Source of the DNA: CAZAPG01 sp964486935
GTDB lineage: Bacteria; Chloroflexota; Anaerolineae; 4572-78; J111
Length of the DNA: 64,000 bases
NCBI GenBank assembly: GCA_964486935.1
Contig: CAZAPG010000017.1
Span: 1 to 64,000 of the forward strand
Reading direction: 5' to 3'
The notes under the pieces were generated by a model. The model did not search any database and was not told the DNA's origin. It was given only the letters and a program-made list of their open reading frames with translations. Within the stretch, counting starts at the first letter, position 1, and each line of letters begins with the position of its first letter. A program made the translations under genes and the position numbers. This document shows, one piece after another, positions 24,364 through 33,063 of the stretch.

Positions 24364-25056
24364 ATGGTGATGCGCGAACGCTTTGAGCGCAAGCTCAAAG
24401 AATTGCAAGATGAAATTTTAAAGATGGGCAGTATGGTTGATGAGGAGTTGAAGCTGGCTCTGGAAGCCCTGGAAAAATTAGACACCGGCCTGGCCCGGCA
24501 AGTCTCCGAGGCCGATAAGGCGGTCAACGCCAAACGTTTTGCCATCGAGGAGCAGTGCTTTACCTTGATTGTTACCCAGCAGCCCGCCGCCAGAGATTTG
24601 CGGGCCATTGTGGCGGTGATGAATATGATTGTTGATTTGGAGCGAATGGGCGACCAGGCCAAGGGCATTGCCAAAGTAATTCCGCATCTCATCAAATACC
24701 CCACCGAAATGCACCTGTCGGAAATGAAGCAAATGGGCAACCTGGTGGTCAATATGCTCCGCGAAAGTATGACCGCTTACGCCCACGACAATGTTGACCT
24801 GGCCCGGCTGGTAATTCCGCAGGATGATGAGGTAGACAGACTTTTTGCCCAACTCTTTACCAAAATTATGCGCCAAATGGCCCAAACAGAAAATGCCGAT
24901 AAAATTGAGGTCAACTACGAGGTTATTCGAGCGGCCCGCGAGCTGGAGCGCTTTGGCGATTTGGCCACCAATATTGCCGAGCGGGTCATCTACAAAGCTA
25001 CCGGCAACCTGCAAGAACTCCATGCAGACTCCGAGGATGAGCCAACCGACCGGTGA
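24364..25056 (+). CDS. phoU: Phosphate-signalling protein PhoU (system 2)
   Basis: Start at the ATG at 24364, 7 bases after AGGAGG; a TTG six bases earlier is less well placed. 230 aa, helical, with the two PhoU signatures DLERMGDQAKGIAKV and RELERFGDLATNIAE. It is the third phoU in the island and belongs to the second pst operon. It is convergent with the regulator/kinase pair on the other strand and may act with them. Confidence 0.93.
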   Translation: MVMRERFERKLKELQDEILKMGSMVDEELKLALEALEKLDTGLARQVSEADKAVNAKRFAIEEQCFTLIVTQQPAARDLRAIVAVMNMIVDLERMGDQAKGIAKVIPHLIKYPTEMHLSEMKQMGNLVVNMLRESMTAYAHDNVDLARLVIPQDDEVDRLFAQLFTKIMRQMAQTENADKIEVNYEVIRAARELERFGDLATNIAERVIYKATGNLQELHADSEDEPTDR

Positions 25057-25110
25057 GAGTGTCCCCAGAATAATAGGGCGCACATGTTTGACCCTGCGCG
25101 CCCCTGCCAA

Positions 25111-25806
25111 TCACTCTTCAAAGCGATAGCCAATGCTTCTGATAGTAGAAATGCGTTTGGGGGTTGAAGGCTCATCCTCTATTTTTTCTCGCAGCCAGCG
25201 AATATGCACATCCACCGTCCGGGACTCGCCGTAATAGTCGTATCCCCAAATTTTGGTCAGCAGCAAATCGCGCGAGAGAACCCGCCCCTGATTGCGCATC
25301 AACTCGGCCAGCAGGTCGAACTCTTTGTTGCTTAAATTCAACTCCTGCGCCCCTTTATAGGCCCGGCGACCAATTAAATCCAGCGACAAATCGCCCGATT
25401 GTAATTGCTGCGGCGTGGCCGCTTTGGGCTTGCGCCGTAATGCGGCCCGCACCCTGGCTAAAAATTCACCCAGGCCAAAGGGCTTGGTAATGTAATCATC
25501 GGCCCCGGAATCCAGCCCGATGATTTTATCGACCTCGCTGGAGCGGGCGGTGAGCATAATGATGGGCACTTCCATTTCGCGGCGCAAAATACGGCACACC
25601 GATAACCCATCTAACCCCGGCAGCATCACGTCTAAAATAATCAAATCGGGCGGCTGGCTGCGGGCCAGCTCTAGCCCCACCGAGCCATCTGCGGCAACCT
25701 GCACGGCATATCCCTCTTTTTCAAGGTTGTAGGCCAGGGTTTGCTGCAAGGTTTCATCATCTTCAACAATTAAGATTGACTTATTATTGTCATCGCGATT
25801 TTGCAT
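25111..25806 (-). CDS. PhoB-like OmpR-family response regulator (second copy)
   Basis: 231 aa. The receiver has the VEDDE acidic pair, LIILDVMLPGLDG acceptor and ITKPFG lysine. The winged helix has NLSNKEFDLLAELMRNQGRVLSRDLLLTKIWGY and ends IGYRFEE. It closely resembles the regulator at 17193-17879 in the DNA-recognition helix, so the two may share sites. The strong promoter upstream places the transcription start about 3 bases before the ATG, giving a nearly leaderless message. It precedes an unusual kinase gene only on the map: that gene lies upstream, with its own promoter. Confidence 0.88.
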   Translation of the reverse strand: MQNRDDNNKSILIVEDDETLQQTLAYNLEKEGYAVQVAADGSVGLELARSQPPDLIILDVMLPGLDGLSVCRILRREMEVPIIMLTARSSEVDKIIGLDSGADDYITKPFGLGEFLARVRAALRRKPKAATPQQLQSGDLSLDLIGRRAYKGAQELNLSNKEFDLLAELMRNQGRVLSRDLLLTKIWGYDYYGESRTVDVHIRWLREKIEDEPSTPKRISTIRSIGYRFEE

Positions 25807-25815
25807 AGCGTCTGA

Positions 25816-25843
25816 ATTATAACCCGCGCAGTAAACGAGTCAA
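25816..25843 (-). promoter_or_regulatory. Strong promoter giving a nearly leaderless regulator mRNA
   Basis: On the minus strand TTGACT (25838-25843) and a perfect TATAAT (25816-25821) are 16 bp apart. A start site about 7 bases past the -10 would fall near 25809, while the ATG begins at 25806. Confidence 0.65.
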
Positions 25844-25859
25844 AAGTAATAGGCCGGCT

Positions 25860-28229
25860 CTACTCCTGGCTCACCGGCAGCGATACCTGAAATACAGAGC
25901 CGCTACCCGGCGTACTTTCTACCCATACCCGGCCATTGTGCAACTCAACCAGCTCTTTGACCACGGCCAGGCCCATCCCCAGGCCGCGCTCTTCAGTTTC
26001 AGCCTCCGGCGTTTCGAGCTGGTAAAAGGGGTCAAAAATGCGGCGTTGTTCTGGCCGGGGGATGCCTGCCCCGGTGTCGATGACGGCCAGTTGCAGGTAA
26101 GGGCGTTTGATGTTGCCATCTCGCTCTTGCTGCACCCAGGCTTGCAGGGTAACGCGCCCGCCCGGCGGCGTAAAACGGCAGGCGTTTGAAAGCAAATTCT
26201 CTAACATGGTATGCAAGTGTTTACGGTCGGCAATAATGTGGGGCAACTCTGATTTAATTTCTTTGACAAGTTTAATGTTGCGCAGCTTGGCCATTGGGGC
26301 AACCTCGTGAACGGCTGCGCTGATAACGCCAATGACATCGACTTTTTCATATTTAGGTACAATCTGACGCTTATTTTGGACGCTAACCTGAAGGGCGTTA
26401 TCCAGCACATGCACCACCCGTTCGGCGCTGGAGTGGATGACCCGCAGCACCTGTAGCTGGTCTGCCGAATAATCGCCCAAGGCCCCGTTGATAATCAACT
26501 CGGCGTAACCCTTTATCAGCGTCAGCGGGCCGCGCAACGTTCTGGAGAGGGCGGTAATAAAATCGTTGCGCGCTCTGTCGGCTTTAACCTGGCGGGTAAC
26601 ATCGTTAAACAGGGCAATAATGCCCAGCCACTCGCGGTTGGCGCTGCGCCAGGGGATAAGATACCCCTGAATAGCCCGCTCCTCGTTTTCAAAAAAAGTG
26701 GGCAGCGGTTCGTTGCGGCGAGAAAAGGCGGCGGCCAGTTCTTCAATTGACTCCCCGGAATCAATTTGGCCGTAAATAGTGCCAATGGGCTGCTGTAGCA
26801 GTTCCCGGCGAGTTTTGCCCAAAATCCGTTCGGCGGCCTGGTTGACCAGTTGAACCCGCCCCTGAGCATTGCTGACCACGATCCCCTGTTGAACAGCCTC
26901 AACAATTGCCAGATAATTTCCCAGTTTGGTTTCTCTTTCAACCAGGGGTGAGGTTGCTCTTGATAAGCTAACAGGCAACGCGGCTTTGGCCGGCAACTGG
27001 TTTGCGGCGGTTGTTTCTGCAATTTTAACCGGTTCAGCAACAGTTTGTTCCATTAGCGGCGGCGCGTAAAAAGGCTGCGTTGGCGCGGGGGAAGTGATTT
27101 GGCGCTGCAAGTCAAAATATTGACGGTACGACTCGACCATCATGGCAATTTGCGTGGACAGGCTCTGGCATAGAAGCTGGTCATCATCTTGAATAGGGCG
27201 CTGGGTAACGGGATTCCCTAAAATTAAAACGCCAATTGGCCGGCCCTGGGCCATTAGCGGCTGAATAAGGGTTGGGCCTAAACGATATTCATCCCACAGG
27301 GCATAAACGCTGCTTAAACTGTTGCCGTCGTCGGGCCGGGGGTAAAGAATTTGCTGCGTTTGTTGCTCGATGGCGTTTTGTAACGGTGGGCAACCAGAGA
27401 GGTCAACCGGATTATTTTGATATTCATCCAGCTCAACGGGTCGCTCCGGCGAGTAGATGGCGGCGGCGCGCAGCTTAGTTTTGGGGCCAACCTCCTGCAT
27501 CAAAATAACCGATTGGTCTGAGTGGGTAATGTGGGCCATACTGCGGGCCACGTGCTCCATTGATTGGGCCAGGCCGGGCACGGCGCTGATAATCTCGCTA
27601 ACTTCCAGTAGCCGCTGCCGCGCCTGGTTCAAATAAATTGCGTCTGCGGCCATTGCCTGCGAGGCTTGCTGGCGGCCTTTGTAAGTTTGCAATCCCTCCA
27701 GGTGAAGCGCGCCAATCAGGGCAACGTAAGCCAGCAGGGTTATCAATTGGGCCAGGTTGGTTAGTTCCAGCAAACCAAAAAAGTTGGCCGCAGCCAACAG
27801 CAAAGGCGAGGCCAAATGAATCCAGCTAAGCTGGCCCAGGCTCACCAAAATCAACGGCGCGCCAAACATGGCAATTATCAAACTGTGCAGGGGGTAAGGC
27901 GCCGGCCAATCGGCAAAAGCCGGCATTAAGACCAAAAACAGAGAAATGCCGCCGCCCAACCAGGCCAGGCGCTGCCAGAGAGGCGGCAGATTCAAGGGGT
28001 TCATTAAGGCCCACACCAGGCAGAGGGCGCTAAATACCTCTAGCGTTGCCAGGTAAGCGGGTTGGTCGGAGCCTGTTTTTAGGGCCACAATCAGGCTGAC
28101 CGAACGGCTAATAACCAACAAAAACAGAGGGATTAACCGCCAGCTATGCCGGCCTTTTGAAAAATCGTACAGGCCCAGCAACAGGGCCGTAAGCGCAAAC
28201 AGGTTAGCAGCAAGAAGGTAGGTTTGCAT
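25860..28229 (-). CDS. Multi-domain sensor kinase-like protein lacking the acceptor histidine
   Basis: Start at the ATG at 28229 (MQTYLLAANLFALT); the frame extends to 28385 but a promoter at 28273-28301 lies inside that extension. 789 aa: about seven N-terminal membrane helices (1-180), a GAF-like domain (210-370), a PAS domain (440-545), a HisKA region (555-620) and an ATPase domain (660-785). The ATPase motifs are complete (LLSNACRF, DTGAGI, GLGMGLA). The H-box reads SRTLRGPL where SHELRTPL is expected, so arginine replaces the phosphorylated histidine. It may act as a phosphatase, a heterodimer partner or a ligand-sensing regulator of another kinase. Confidence 0.85.
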   Translation of the reverse strand: MQTYLLAANLFALTALLLGLYDFSKGRHSWRLIPLFLLVISRSVSLIVALKTGSDQPAYLATLEVFSALCLVWALMNPLNLPPLWQRLAWLGGGISLFLVLMPAFADWPAPYPLHSLIIAMFGAPLILVSLGQLSWIHLASPLLLAAANFFGLLELTNLAQLITLLAYVALIGALHLEGLQTYKGRQQASQAMAADAIYLNQARQRLLEVSEIISAVPGLAQSMEHVARSMAHITHSDQSVILMQEVGPKTKLRAAAIYSPERPVELDEYQNNPVDLSGCPPLQNAIEQQTQQILYPRPDDGNSLSSVYALWDEYRLGPTLIQPLMAQGRPIGVLILGNPVTQRPIQDDDQLLCQSLSTQIAMMVESYRQYFDLQRQITSPAPTQPFYAPPLMEQTVAEPVKIAETTAANQLPAKAALPVSLSRATSPLVERETKLGNYLAIVEAVQQGIVVSNAQGRVQLVNQAAERILGKTRRELLQQPIGTIYGQIDSGESIEELAAAFSRRNEPLPTFFENEERAIQGYLIPWRSANREWLGIIALFNDVTRQVKADRARNDFITALSRTLRGPLTLIKGYAELIINGALGDYSADQLQVLRVIHSSAERVVHVLDNALQVSVQNKRQIVPKYEKVDVIGVISAAVHEVAPMAKLRNIKLVKEIKSELPHIIADRKHLHTMLENLLSNACRFTPPGGRVTLQAWVQQERDGNIKRPYLQLAVIDTGAGIPRPEQRRIFDPFYQLETPEAETEERGLGMGLAVVKELVELHNGRVWVESTPGSGSVFQVSLPVSQE

Positions 28230-28272
28230 AACAACAAAGTTAAGGTTAAATTGTAAAGGTTCTTTTAATTTC

Positions 28273-28301
28273 AGTATAACAAAGCCCTTTACGCGATACA
28301 A
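28273..28301 (-). promoter_or_regulatory. Promoter of the kinase-like gene
   Basis: On the minus strand TTGTAT (28296-28301) and TATACT (28273-28278) have exact 17-bp spacing, about 45 bp upstream of the chosen ATG. It supports the shorter N-terminus. Confidence 0.6.
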
Positions 28302-28405
28302 TGGGCTTTTGGTGGGGGGAGTACCTTTGGTAGATACAATTACATTTTTGCTTATTTTTGCTTTGAGGTAAGCTATGCTTAACACCTACAGTCAAAGGGG
28401 GATAT

Positions 28406-29440
28406 ATGTCTAACAATCAGCCAATCAATTTTGCTATTTTGGGGCCGGGCATTGTGGCTCAAAACCATCAGCAGGCTATTTTGGCCAACGCCCATTTGGG
28501 AGCCAGGCTGGTAGCGGTGGGGCACTACAACCCCAGCCGGTTTGATGAAATCAGCGCCACCTTTGGCGTACCCTGCCTGACCATTGAAGAATTGTTGACC
28601 CGCTCCGAGATAGATGCTGTTTGCATCTGCACGCCCAGCGGGCAGCACGCGGCCCAGGCCATTGCCGCGGCCCGCGCCGGCAAGCACGTGCTGGTAGAAA
28701 AACCAATGGCTATAAACCTGGCCGATGCCGACGCAATGATTGCCGCCTGCGCTCAGGCCGGCGTAAAACTGGGGGTTATGTTTCAGCGCCGGGCCGAGCC
28801 GCTTTTTCAGCAAATTTACCGCGCCCTCCGGGCCGGCGATTTGGGCGAGCTAACGCTGGGCATGGTGTCGATGCCCTATCACCGCAATCAGGCTTACTTT
28901 AACCAGGCCGGTTGGCGCGGCACCTGGGCGCTGGATGGCGGCGGAATACTGATGAACCAGGGTATTCACCTTGTTGATTTACTGGTGTGGTGTATGGGCA
29001 ACCCGGTTTCGGTGCAGGCTTATGGCGACACCCTGCACCGCAGTATCCAGGTAGAAGATACGCTCTGCGCCACCCTGCGTTTTGCCAACGGTGCGCTGGC
29101 TACCATCACCGCCACTACTACCGCCAGCCCCGGCTTTCCTCACCGTTTGGAATTTTACGGAACCAACGGCGGTATCCAGGTAGAAGGCGAAGTTGCGGGC
29201 CGCTGGACCCTGGCCGACCCATCCAAAGCCAGCGTAGAACCGCCCCAAACCGGCCAGGCCACCGCTGCCGGCGCCGGCGGCGACCCCCGCGCCATCTCTA
29301 ACACCGGCTTCATCGCCATCATCCACGATTTTATCCAGGCCATTCGAGAAGACCGCCCGCCCCTGGTTAGCGGGCAAGAAGGCCGGCGTAGTTTGGCCAC
29401 GGTCTTATCCATTTATCAAGCGGCCGGGCTGGTCAAATAG
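28406..29440 (+). CDS. Gfo/Idh/MocA-family oxidoreductase
   Basis: 344 aa. A Rossmann NAD(P) fold at the N-terminus (FAILGPGIVAQNHQQAI), the family motif EKPMAINLADAD around residue 98 and a C-terminal alpha/beta domain with GGGILMNQGIHLVDLL, where the histidine and lysine are usually catalytic. These enzymes oxidise or reduce sugars, inositols or uronic acids. A purine-rich AAAGGGGG site precedes the ATG. It opens the rightward carbohydrate locus and is divergent from the phosphate island. The exact substrate is unknown. Confidence 0.85.
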   Translation: MSNNQPINFAILGPGIVAQNHQQAILANAHLGARLVAVGHYNPSRFDEISATFGVPCLTIEELLTRSEIDAVCICTPSGQHAAQAIAAARAGKHVLVEKPMAINLADADAMIAACAQAGVKLGVMFQRRAEPLFQQIYRALRAGDLGELTLGMVSMPYHRNQAYFNQAGWRGTWALDGGGILMNQGIHLVDLLVWCMGNPVSVQAYGDTLHRSIQVEDTLCATLRFANGALATITATTTASPGFPHRLEFYGTNGGIQVEGEVAGRWTLADPSKASVEPPQTGQATAAGAGGDPRAISNTGFIAIIHDFIQAIREDRPPLVSGQEGRRSLATVLSIYQAAGLVK

Positions 29441-29560
29441 AATTAATATTGGCTATCGGGCCAAGTTGCCGGTTAATGGCCGGGCCAGGGTGAAATCTGT
29501 CTATTTTGAGGGTGACATTTATCACTAACTGCCGCCATTAATCTATAGTATAATTTAAAA

Positions 29561-29616
29561 TTGACACGCAAAAAAAAGTATGGTATCTTGGTGAAACGTT
29601 ACAGTAAAACGTTTCA
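29561..29616 (+). promoter_or_regulatory. Promoter and palindromic operator of the lacI-nagA unit
   Basis: TTGACA (29561-29566), 17-bp spacer, TATCTT (29584-29589). Just downstream TGAAACGTT (29592-29600) and AACGTTTCA (29608-29616) form an inverted repeat with CG-centred cores, typical of LacI-family operators. Placement over the start site implies repression by the LacI protein encoded 30 bp later. Confidence 0.75.
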
Positions 29617-29645
29617 TCTTGTTATAAAAGTGTAAAAAATGGACA

Positions 29646-30689
29646 ATGGGGTCTAAATCCACAAGGCGAAGCACCCGACGAGTCACTATTAGAGATGTGG
29701 CCCAAACCGCAGGTGTTTCGGTTACTACGGTTTCAAACGCGCTCAATGGCCGCACCAAGGCTATGGCCGCAGAAACCCTTCAGCGTATCCAACTGGCAAT
29801 TCGCACCTTAAACTATCGCCCCAGCCGGGTAGCCCGCAGTCTGGTTACAAACCGAACGGCGACCATTGGTTTAATTATTGGCGAAATCGAGACCCCTCTA
29901 TTTTTGCAAGCCCTTAACATTATCGAGCCTATTGCCCGTGAAGCCGATTATAATATCTTGGTTTGCAACGCCCACTCCCTTGAAGACGAGCAACAGGCCG
30001 TTAATCTGTTGTTAGAAAAACAAATTGACGGTATCATTTTTCTATCCAACTCATTGTACTTAAAAGATGACTATTTAATTACTCTGGCTGCAACAGCGCC
30101 CCCCATTGTGATGGTCAACCGAACTTCAATACTGGAAGGGTTCGACCACATTCATTGGGATAACGCCGGCGGCGTTGTTGAAGCCATAGATTATCTGGTT
30201 AGTTTGGGCCACCGTTGCATTGCCCAGTTGCTTGGCCCGGCCACCCGCCGCAGCTCTAAAGAACGCTTTGAGGGGTATCAACAGGGCCTTAACAAACACG
30301 GAATAGCCTATTGCGAAGAGTACACCGGATCGGGCGATTACGAAGCTCAACCGGAAATTTGGGAACAGGCAACCCAAAAGTTGTTATCCATCAAACCACG
30401 TCCTACGGCCATTCTGGCCTCTAATGATATTGTAGCCGCCGTTGTTATGAGAACAATTCAACACGCCGGGTTGCGCGTTCCGCAAGATATTACCGTAATT
30501 GGCAACGATAACCAGCCATTTTCCGTTTACTTAAATCCCGCCCTCACTACCGTCAAACTGCCTATTCAAGAAGCGGGCCAACAAGCAATTGAACTGTTAC
30601 TAAATAAAATTGCCAATCCAGATAAAACCGTAGAACGGGTAATGCTTCCCTGCCCCCTGATTATCAGAGAATCGAGTATGGCTGTATGA
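29646..30689 (+). CDS. LacI-family transcriptional regulator
   Basis: 347 aa. The N-terminal helix-turn-helix and hinge (VTIRDVAQTAGVSVTTVSNALNG, about 13-36) is followed by a periplasmic-binding-protein-like effector domain. That domain includes GLIIGEIETPLFLQAL and a C-terminal PTAILASNDIVAAVVMR. It probably represses its own operon through the palindrome at 29592-29616 and is released by a sugar or sugar phosphate. It is coupled to nagA by a four-base ATGA overlap, so an amino-sugar effector is likely. Confidence 0.93.
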   Translation: MGSKSTRRSTRRVTIRDVAQTAGVSVTTVSNALNGRTKAMAAETLQRIQLAIRTLNYRPSRVARSLVTNRTATIGLIIGEIETPLFLQALNIIEPIAREADYNILVCNAHSLEDEQQAVNLLLEKQIDGIIFLSNSLYLKDDYLITLAATAPPIVMVNRTSILEGFDHIHWDNAGGVVEAIDYLVSLGHRCIAQLLGPATRRSSKERFEGYQQGLNKHGIAYCEEYTGSGDYEAQPEIWEQATQKLLSIKPRPTAILASNDIVAAVVMRTIQHAGLRVPQDITVIGNDNQPFSVYLNPALTTVKLPIQEAGQQAIELLLNKIANPDKTVERVMLPCPLIIRESSMAV

Positions 30690-31879
30690 CCAGTAATGGC
30701 GGGATACAAACACAAACAGCCTTAATCAATGGCCGCATCATACTGCCCGATAAAATAGCTACCGGCAAAGCCTTAATCATAGAAGGCTCAAAAATTGTAG
30801 GGCTGGTTGAGGCCGGCGCACTCAGCAATCATATGGAAACCGTTGATGTGGGCGGGCGCTACATTTCCCCAGGGTTAATTGACCTGCACATTCACGGCGC
30901 ATTGGGGCGCATCTTTAATGAGTCAACCGCCGAAGCCTTTGCCGCCATTACCGCAGAAAACGCCCGGCGCGGCGTCACCTCTCTGCTGGCAACTACCATG
31001 ACCGCCCCAATTCAAGAGTTGGTAGATTGTTTGGCCTTTACTCGCCGCTGGATGAGCGAGCCGCAGCCAGGCGCCCAGGTATTGGGTGTCCATGTAGAAG
31101 GCCCTTACTTTTGCCTGGAACAGCGCGGCGCGCAAGACCCGGCCCACATTCGCAACCCCGATGACGGCACGCCCGAGGCGCTGCTTGATTACCACGACGT
31201 TATCAAAATTTTTACCTACGCCCCCGAACTGCCCGGCGCGCTAAAACTGACCGCCCAACTCAACCAATTGGGCATTGTTCCGGCGGCGGGCCACAGCTGC
31301 GCCAGAGATGAACACGTGCGGGCGGCCATGGAAGCCGGCCTGCGCCACATTATCCACATCTGGAGCGCCCAATCCACCACCATCAAAGAAGGCCCCTGGC
31401 GCAAACCCGGCCTGCTAGAAGCCAGCCTGGCCTTTGACGGCCTGACCGTAGAAATGATATCCGATAACAAACACCTGCCCCCCACCCTGATGAAGCTGGC
31501 TTACAAAGCCATTGGGCCAGACCGCCTGTGCGCCATTTCCGACGCCACCAGCGGCGCCGGCCTGCCCGAAGGCGCTCGCTTTAGAATGGGCGGCATGGAG
31601 TACGACGTGTGCGACGGCGTAGGGATGATGCTGGATCGCTCCTCGTTTGCCGGCAGCACCACCCTGCTCAACCAGATGATTCCCATTCTCAACCAGGCTG
31701 TTGACATTCCGCTGGCGCAGGCTGTACGGATGGTTACGCTCACCCCGGCTCGCGTTATTGGCATAGCCCATCAAAAAGGCAGCCTTGAACCGGGCAAAGA
31801 TGCCGATATCGCCATTTTTGAGGATGATTTTACCGCCTGGCGCGCAATGATTGAGGGAGAGTGGGTGTATCAGGCTTGA
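30686..31879 (+). CDS. nagA: N-acetylglucosamine-6-phosphate deacetylase
   Basis: 397 aa, amidohydrolase fold. Metal and catalytic signatures: DLHIHG, HVEGPYF (Glu ligand), AAGHS, HIIHIWSA and SDAT (catalytic Asp). The usual HLFNAM motif is replaced by HIWSAQST, and the basic stretch KPGLLEAS stands where REPGL is common, so substrate preference may differ slightly. It removes acetate from GlcNAc-6-P to give GlcN-6-P, the substrate of the NagB-like enzyme downstream. No GlcNAc kinase or PTS gene is seen in the window. Confidence 0.88.
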   Translation: MTSNGGIQTQTALINGRIILPDKIATGKALIIEGSKIVGLVEAGALSNHMETVDVGGRYISPGLIDLHIHGALGRIFNESTAEAFAAITAENARRGVTSLLATTMTAPIQELVDCLAFTRRWMSEPQPGAQVLGVHVEGPYFCLEQRGAQDPAHIRNPDDGTPEALLDYHDVIKIFTYAPELPGALKLTAQLNQLGIVPAAGHSCARDEHVRAAMEAGLRHIIHIWSAQSTTIKEGPWRKPGLLEASLAFDGLTVEMISDNKHLPPTLMKLAYKAIGPDRLCAISDATSGAGLPEGARFRMGGMEYDVCDGVGMMLDRSSFAGSTTLLNQMIPILNQAVDIPLAQAVRMVTLTPARVIGIAHQKGSLEPGKDADIAIFEDDFTAWRAMIEGEWVYQA

Positions 31880-32146
31880 TGCCCTTGGGTTTGGGTTATC
31901 TGAGAGCAAGAGCCACCCTTGCTGCAAATGAATTCGCAGGCTAATAGCTCAAGTCGGCTCAAAATGTCCTTGTCAGAGTGAAAACAGTGTGCTTTAGCAT
32001 ACTTTAGTTACACCTGCACTTGCAGCGCAGGCGCAAGTGTTAGCCCTGAATTTCAATTCGGGGCGAACGCCGGGCGCCAAAGGTGTGGGTAATAGATAGA
32101 TCAAGAGTCAAGTAAAATAACCTGACACCTAACATTGGATGAGATT
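31880..32146. other. Structured intergenic region between nagA and nagB
   Basis: No gene recognised. It contains CTAATAGCTCAAGTCGGCTC (31941-31960), which resembles part of the element at 53463-53617. It also holds two small inverted repeats: CACTTGC/GCAAGTG near 32015-32040 and CCTGAATT/AATTCGGGG near 32045-32063. Probably remnants of palindromic intergenic repeats. Confidence 0.4.
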
Positions 32147-32923
32147 ATGATTAACACAAAACCAATCAAAACCGCCAAATACAACCAACTGCCCGTTGCC
32201 ATTTATGAAAGCAACCAGGCAATGGGCCAGGCCGCCGCGCTGGATGCCCGCGATATTATCAACCGGGCCATTGCCGCCAGGGGTGTGGCCAATGTTATTT
32301 TAGCCACCGGCAATTCGCAACTTACCTTTTTAGAAACGCTGCGCAACCTGGCGGGGATTGACTGGTCAAAAGTCAATATATTTCATATGGATGAATATAT
32401 TGGCATCGACCCCAACCACCCGGCCAGTTTTCCGCTGTTTTTGCGCCACCACTTTTTAAACTACGTCAAGGTAAAAGCCTTTTTTCCGGTGCCCAACACC
32501 CCCAATGATGTGGAGCAAGCCTGCCGCGATTACGAGTTTGCGCTAAAAGAACACCCGGCTGATATGGTTGCCTGCGGCTGGGGCGAAAATGGTCATCTGG
32601 CTTTTAACGACCCGCCCTATGCCAAATTTGATGACCCGGTTTGGGTTAAAGTTATTAAGCTGGCCGAAGCCAGCCGCCGCCAGCAGGTTGGCGAGGGACA
32701 CTTCAAATCGCTGGCCCAAGTGCCAACCCACGCCATCACCCTGACCATTCCGGCGTTGCTGGCCCCCAAAGCAATTTTGTGCATTGTGCCCGAGGCCCGC
32801 AAGGCCGAAGCCGTACGCGCCTGCCTGACCGAGCCGGTTAGCGAAGAGCGCCCCGGCTCCATTTTGCGCCAGGTAGACCACGCCCGGCTTTATCTTGACC
32901 CGGACTCGGCGGCCAATTTGTAA
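32147..32923 (+). CDS. nagB: Glucosamine-6-phosphate deaminase (NagB-like)
   Basis: Start at the ATG at 32147 rather than a TTG at 32135, since GGATGAG then serves as ribosome-binding site. 258 aa. Family motifs include ATGNSQLTFLETL, FHMDEYIG (catalytic Asp), and GENGHLAFNDP, where GIGxNGHIAFNEP is usual. It converts GlcN-6-P to fructose-6-P and ammonia. Differences from the usual motif leave open a related sugar-phosphate isomerase or deaminase. Together with NagA it completes amino-sugar entry into glycolysis. Confidence 0.85.
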   Translation: MINTKPIKTAKYNQLPVAIYESNQAMGQAAALDARDIINRAIAARGVANVILATGNSQLTFLETLRNLAGIDWSKVNIFHMDEYIGIDPNHPASFPLFLRHHFLNYVKVKAFFPVPNTPNDVEQACRDYEFALKEHPADMVACGWGENGHLAFNDPPYAKFDDPVWVKVIKLAEASRRQQVGEGHFKSLAQVPTHAITLTIPALLAPKAILCIVPEARKAEAVRACLTEPVSEERPGSILRQVDHARLYLDPDSAANL

Positions 32924-32945
32924 CCAAATAATAAATGCTCAATCT

Positions 32946-32954
32946 GAAAGGAGG
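32946..32954 (+). promoter_or_regulatory. Distant Shine-Dalgarno sequence (STAB-SD-like) in the binding-protein leader
   Basis: GAAAGGAGG followed by TGAG lies about 110 bases before the start of the solute-binding protein and has no convincing start codon of its own. The gene has its own AAGGAGG at 33049-33055. Such upstream Shine-Dalgarno sequences stabilise mRNA in Bacillus cry3A; the role here is inferred. A 6-bp hairpin (AGTTAC/GTAACT) follows it. Confidence 0.45.
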
Positions 32955-33063
32955 TGAGTTACTGGGTAACTAGCCGCTTTATTACTTTTACTTTTCTGGT
33001 AGTTGGGTCTAATAAACAGGCTCAGTCATAAATTCAATGTGGAATTCAAGGAGGAACCACCCA

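Noticed and set aside
25860..28229. Histidine kinase gene as a pseudogene because of the missing histidine
   Set aside because: Uninterrupted 789-codon frame with all ATPase motifs and its own promoter; a single acceptor change suggests altered function.
32955..33029. Possible GTG-initiated leader peptide after GAAAGGAGG
   Set aside because: The GTG would be part of the Shine-Dalgarno sequence itself, leaving no spacing; no other start codon follows at a usable distance.
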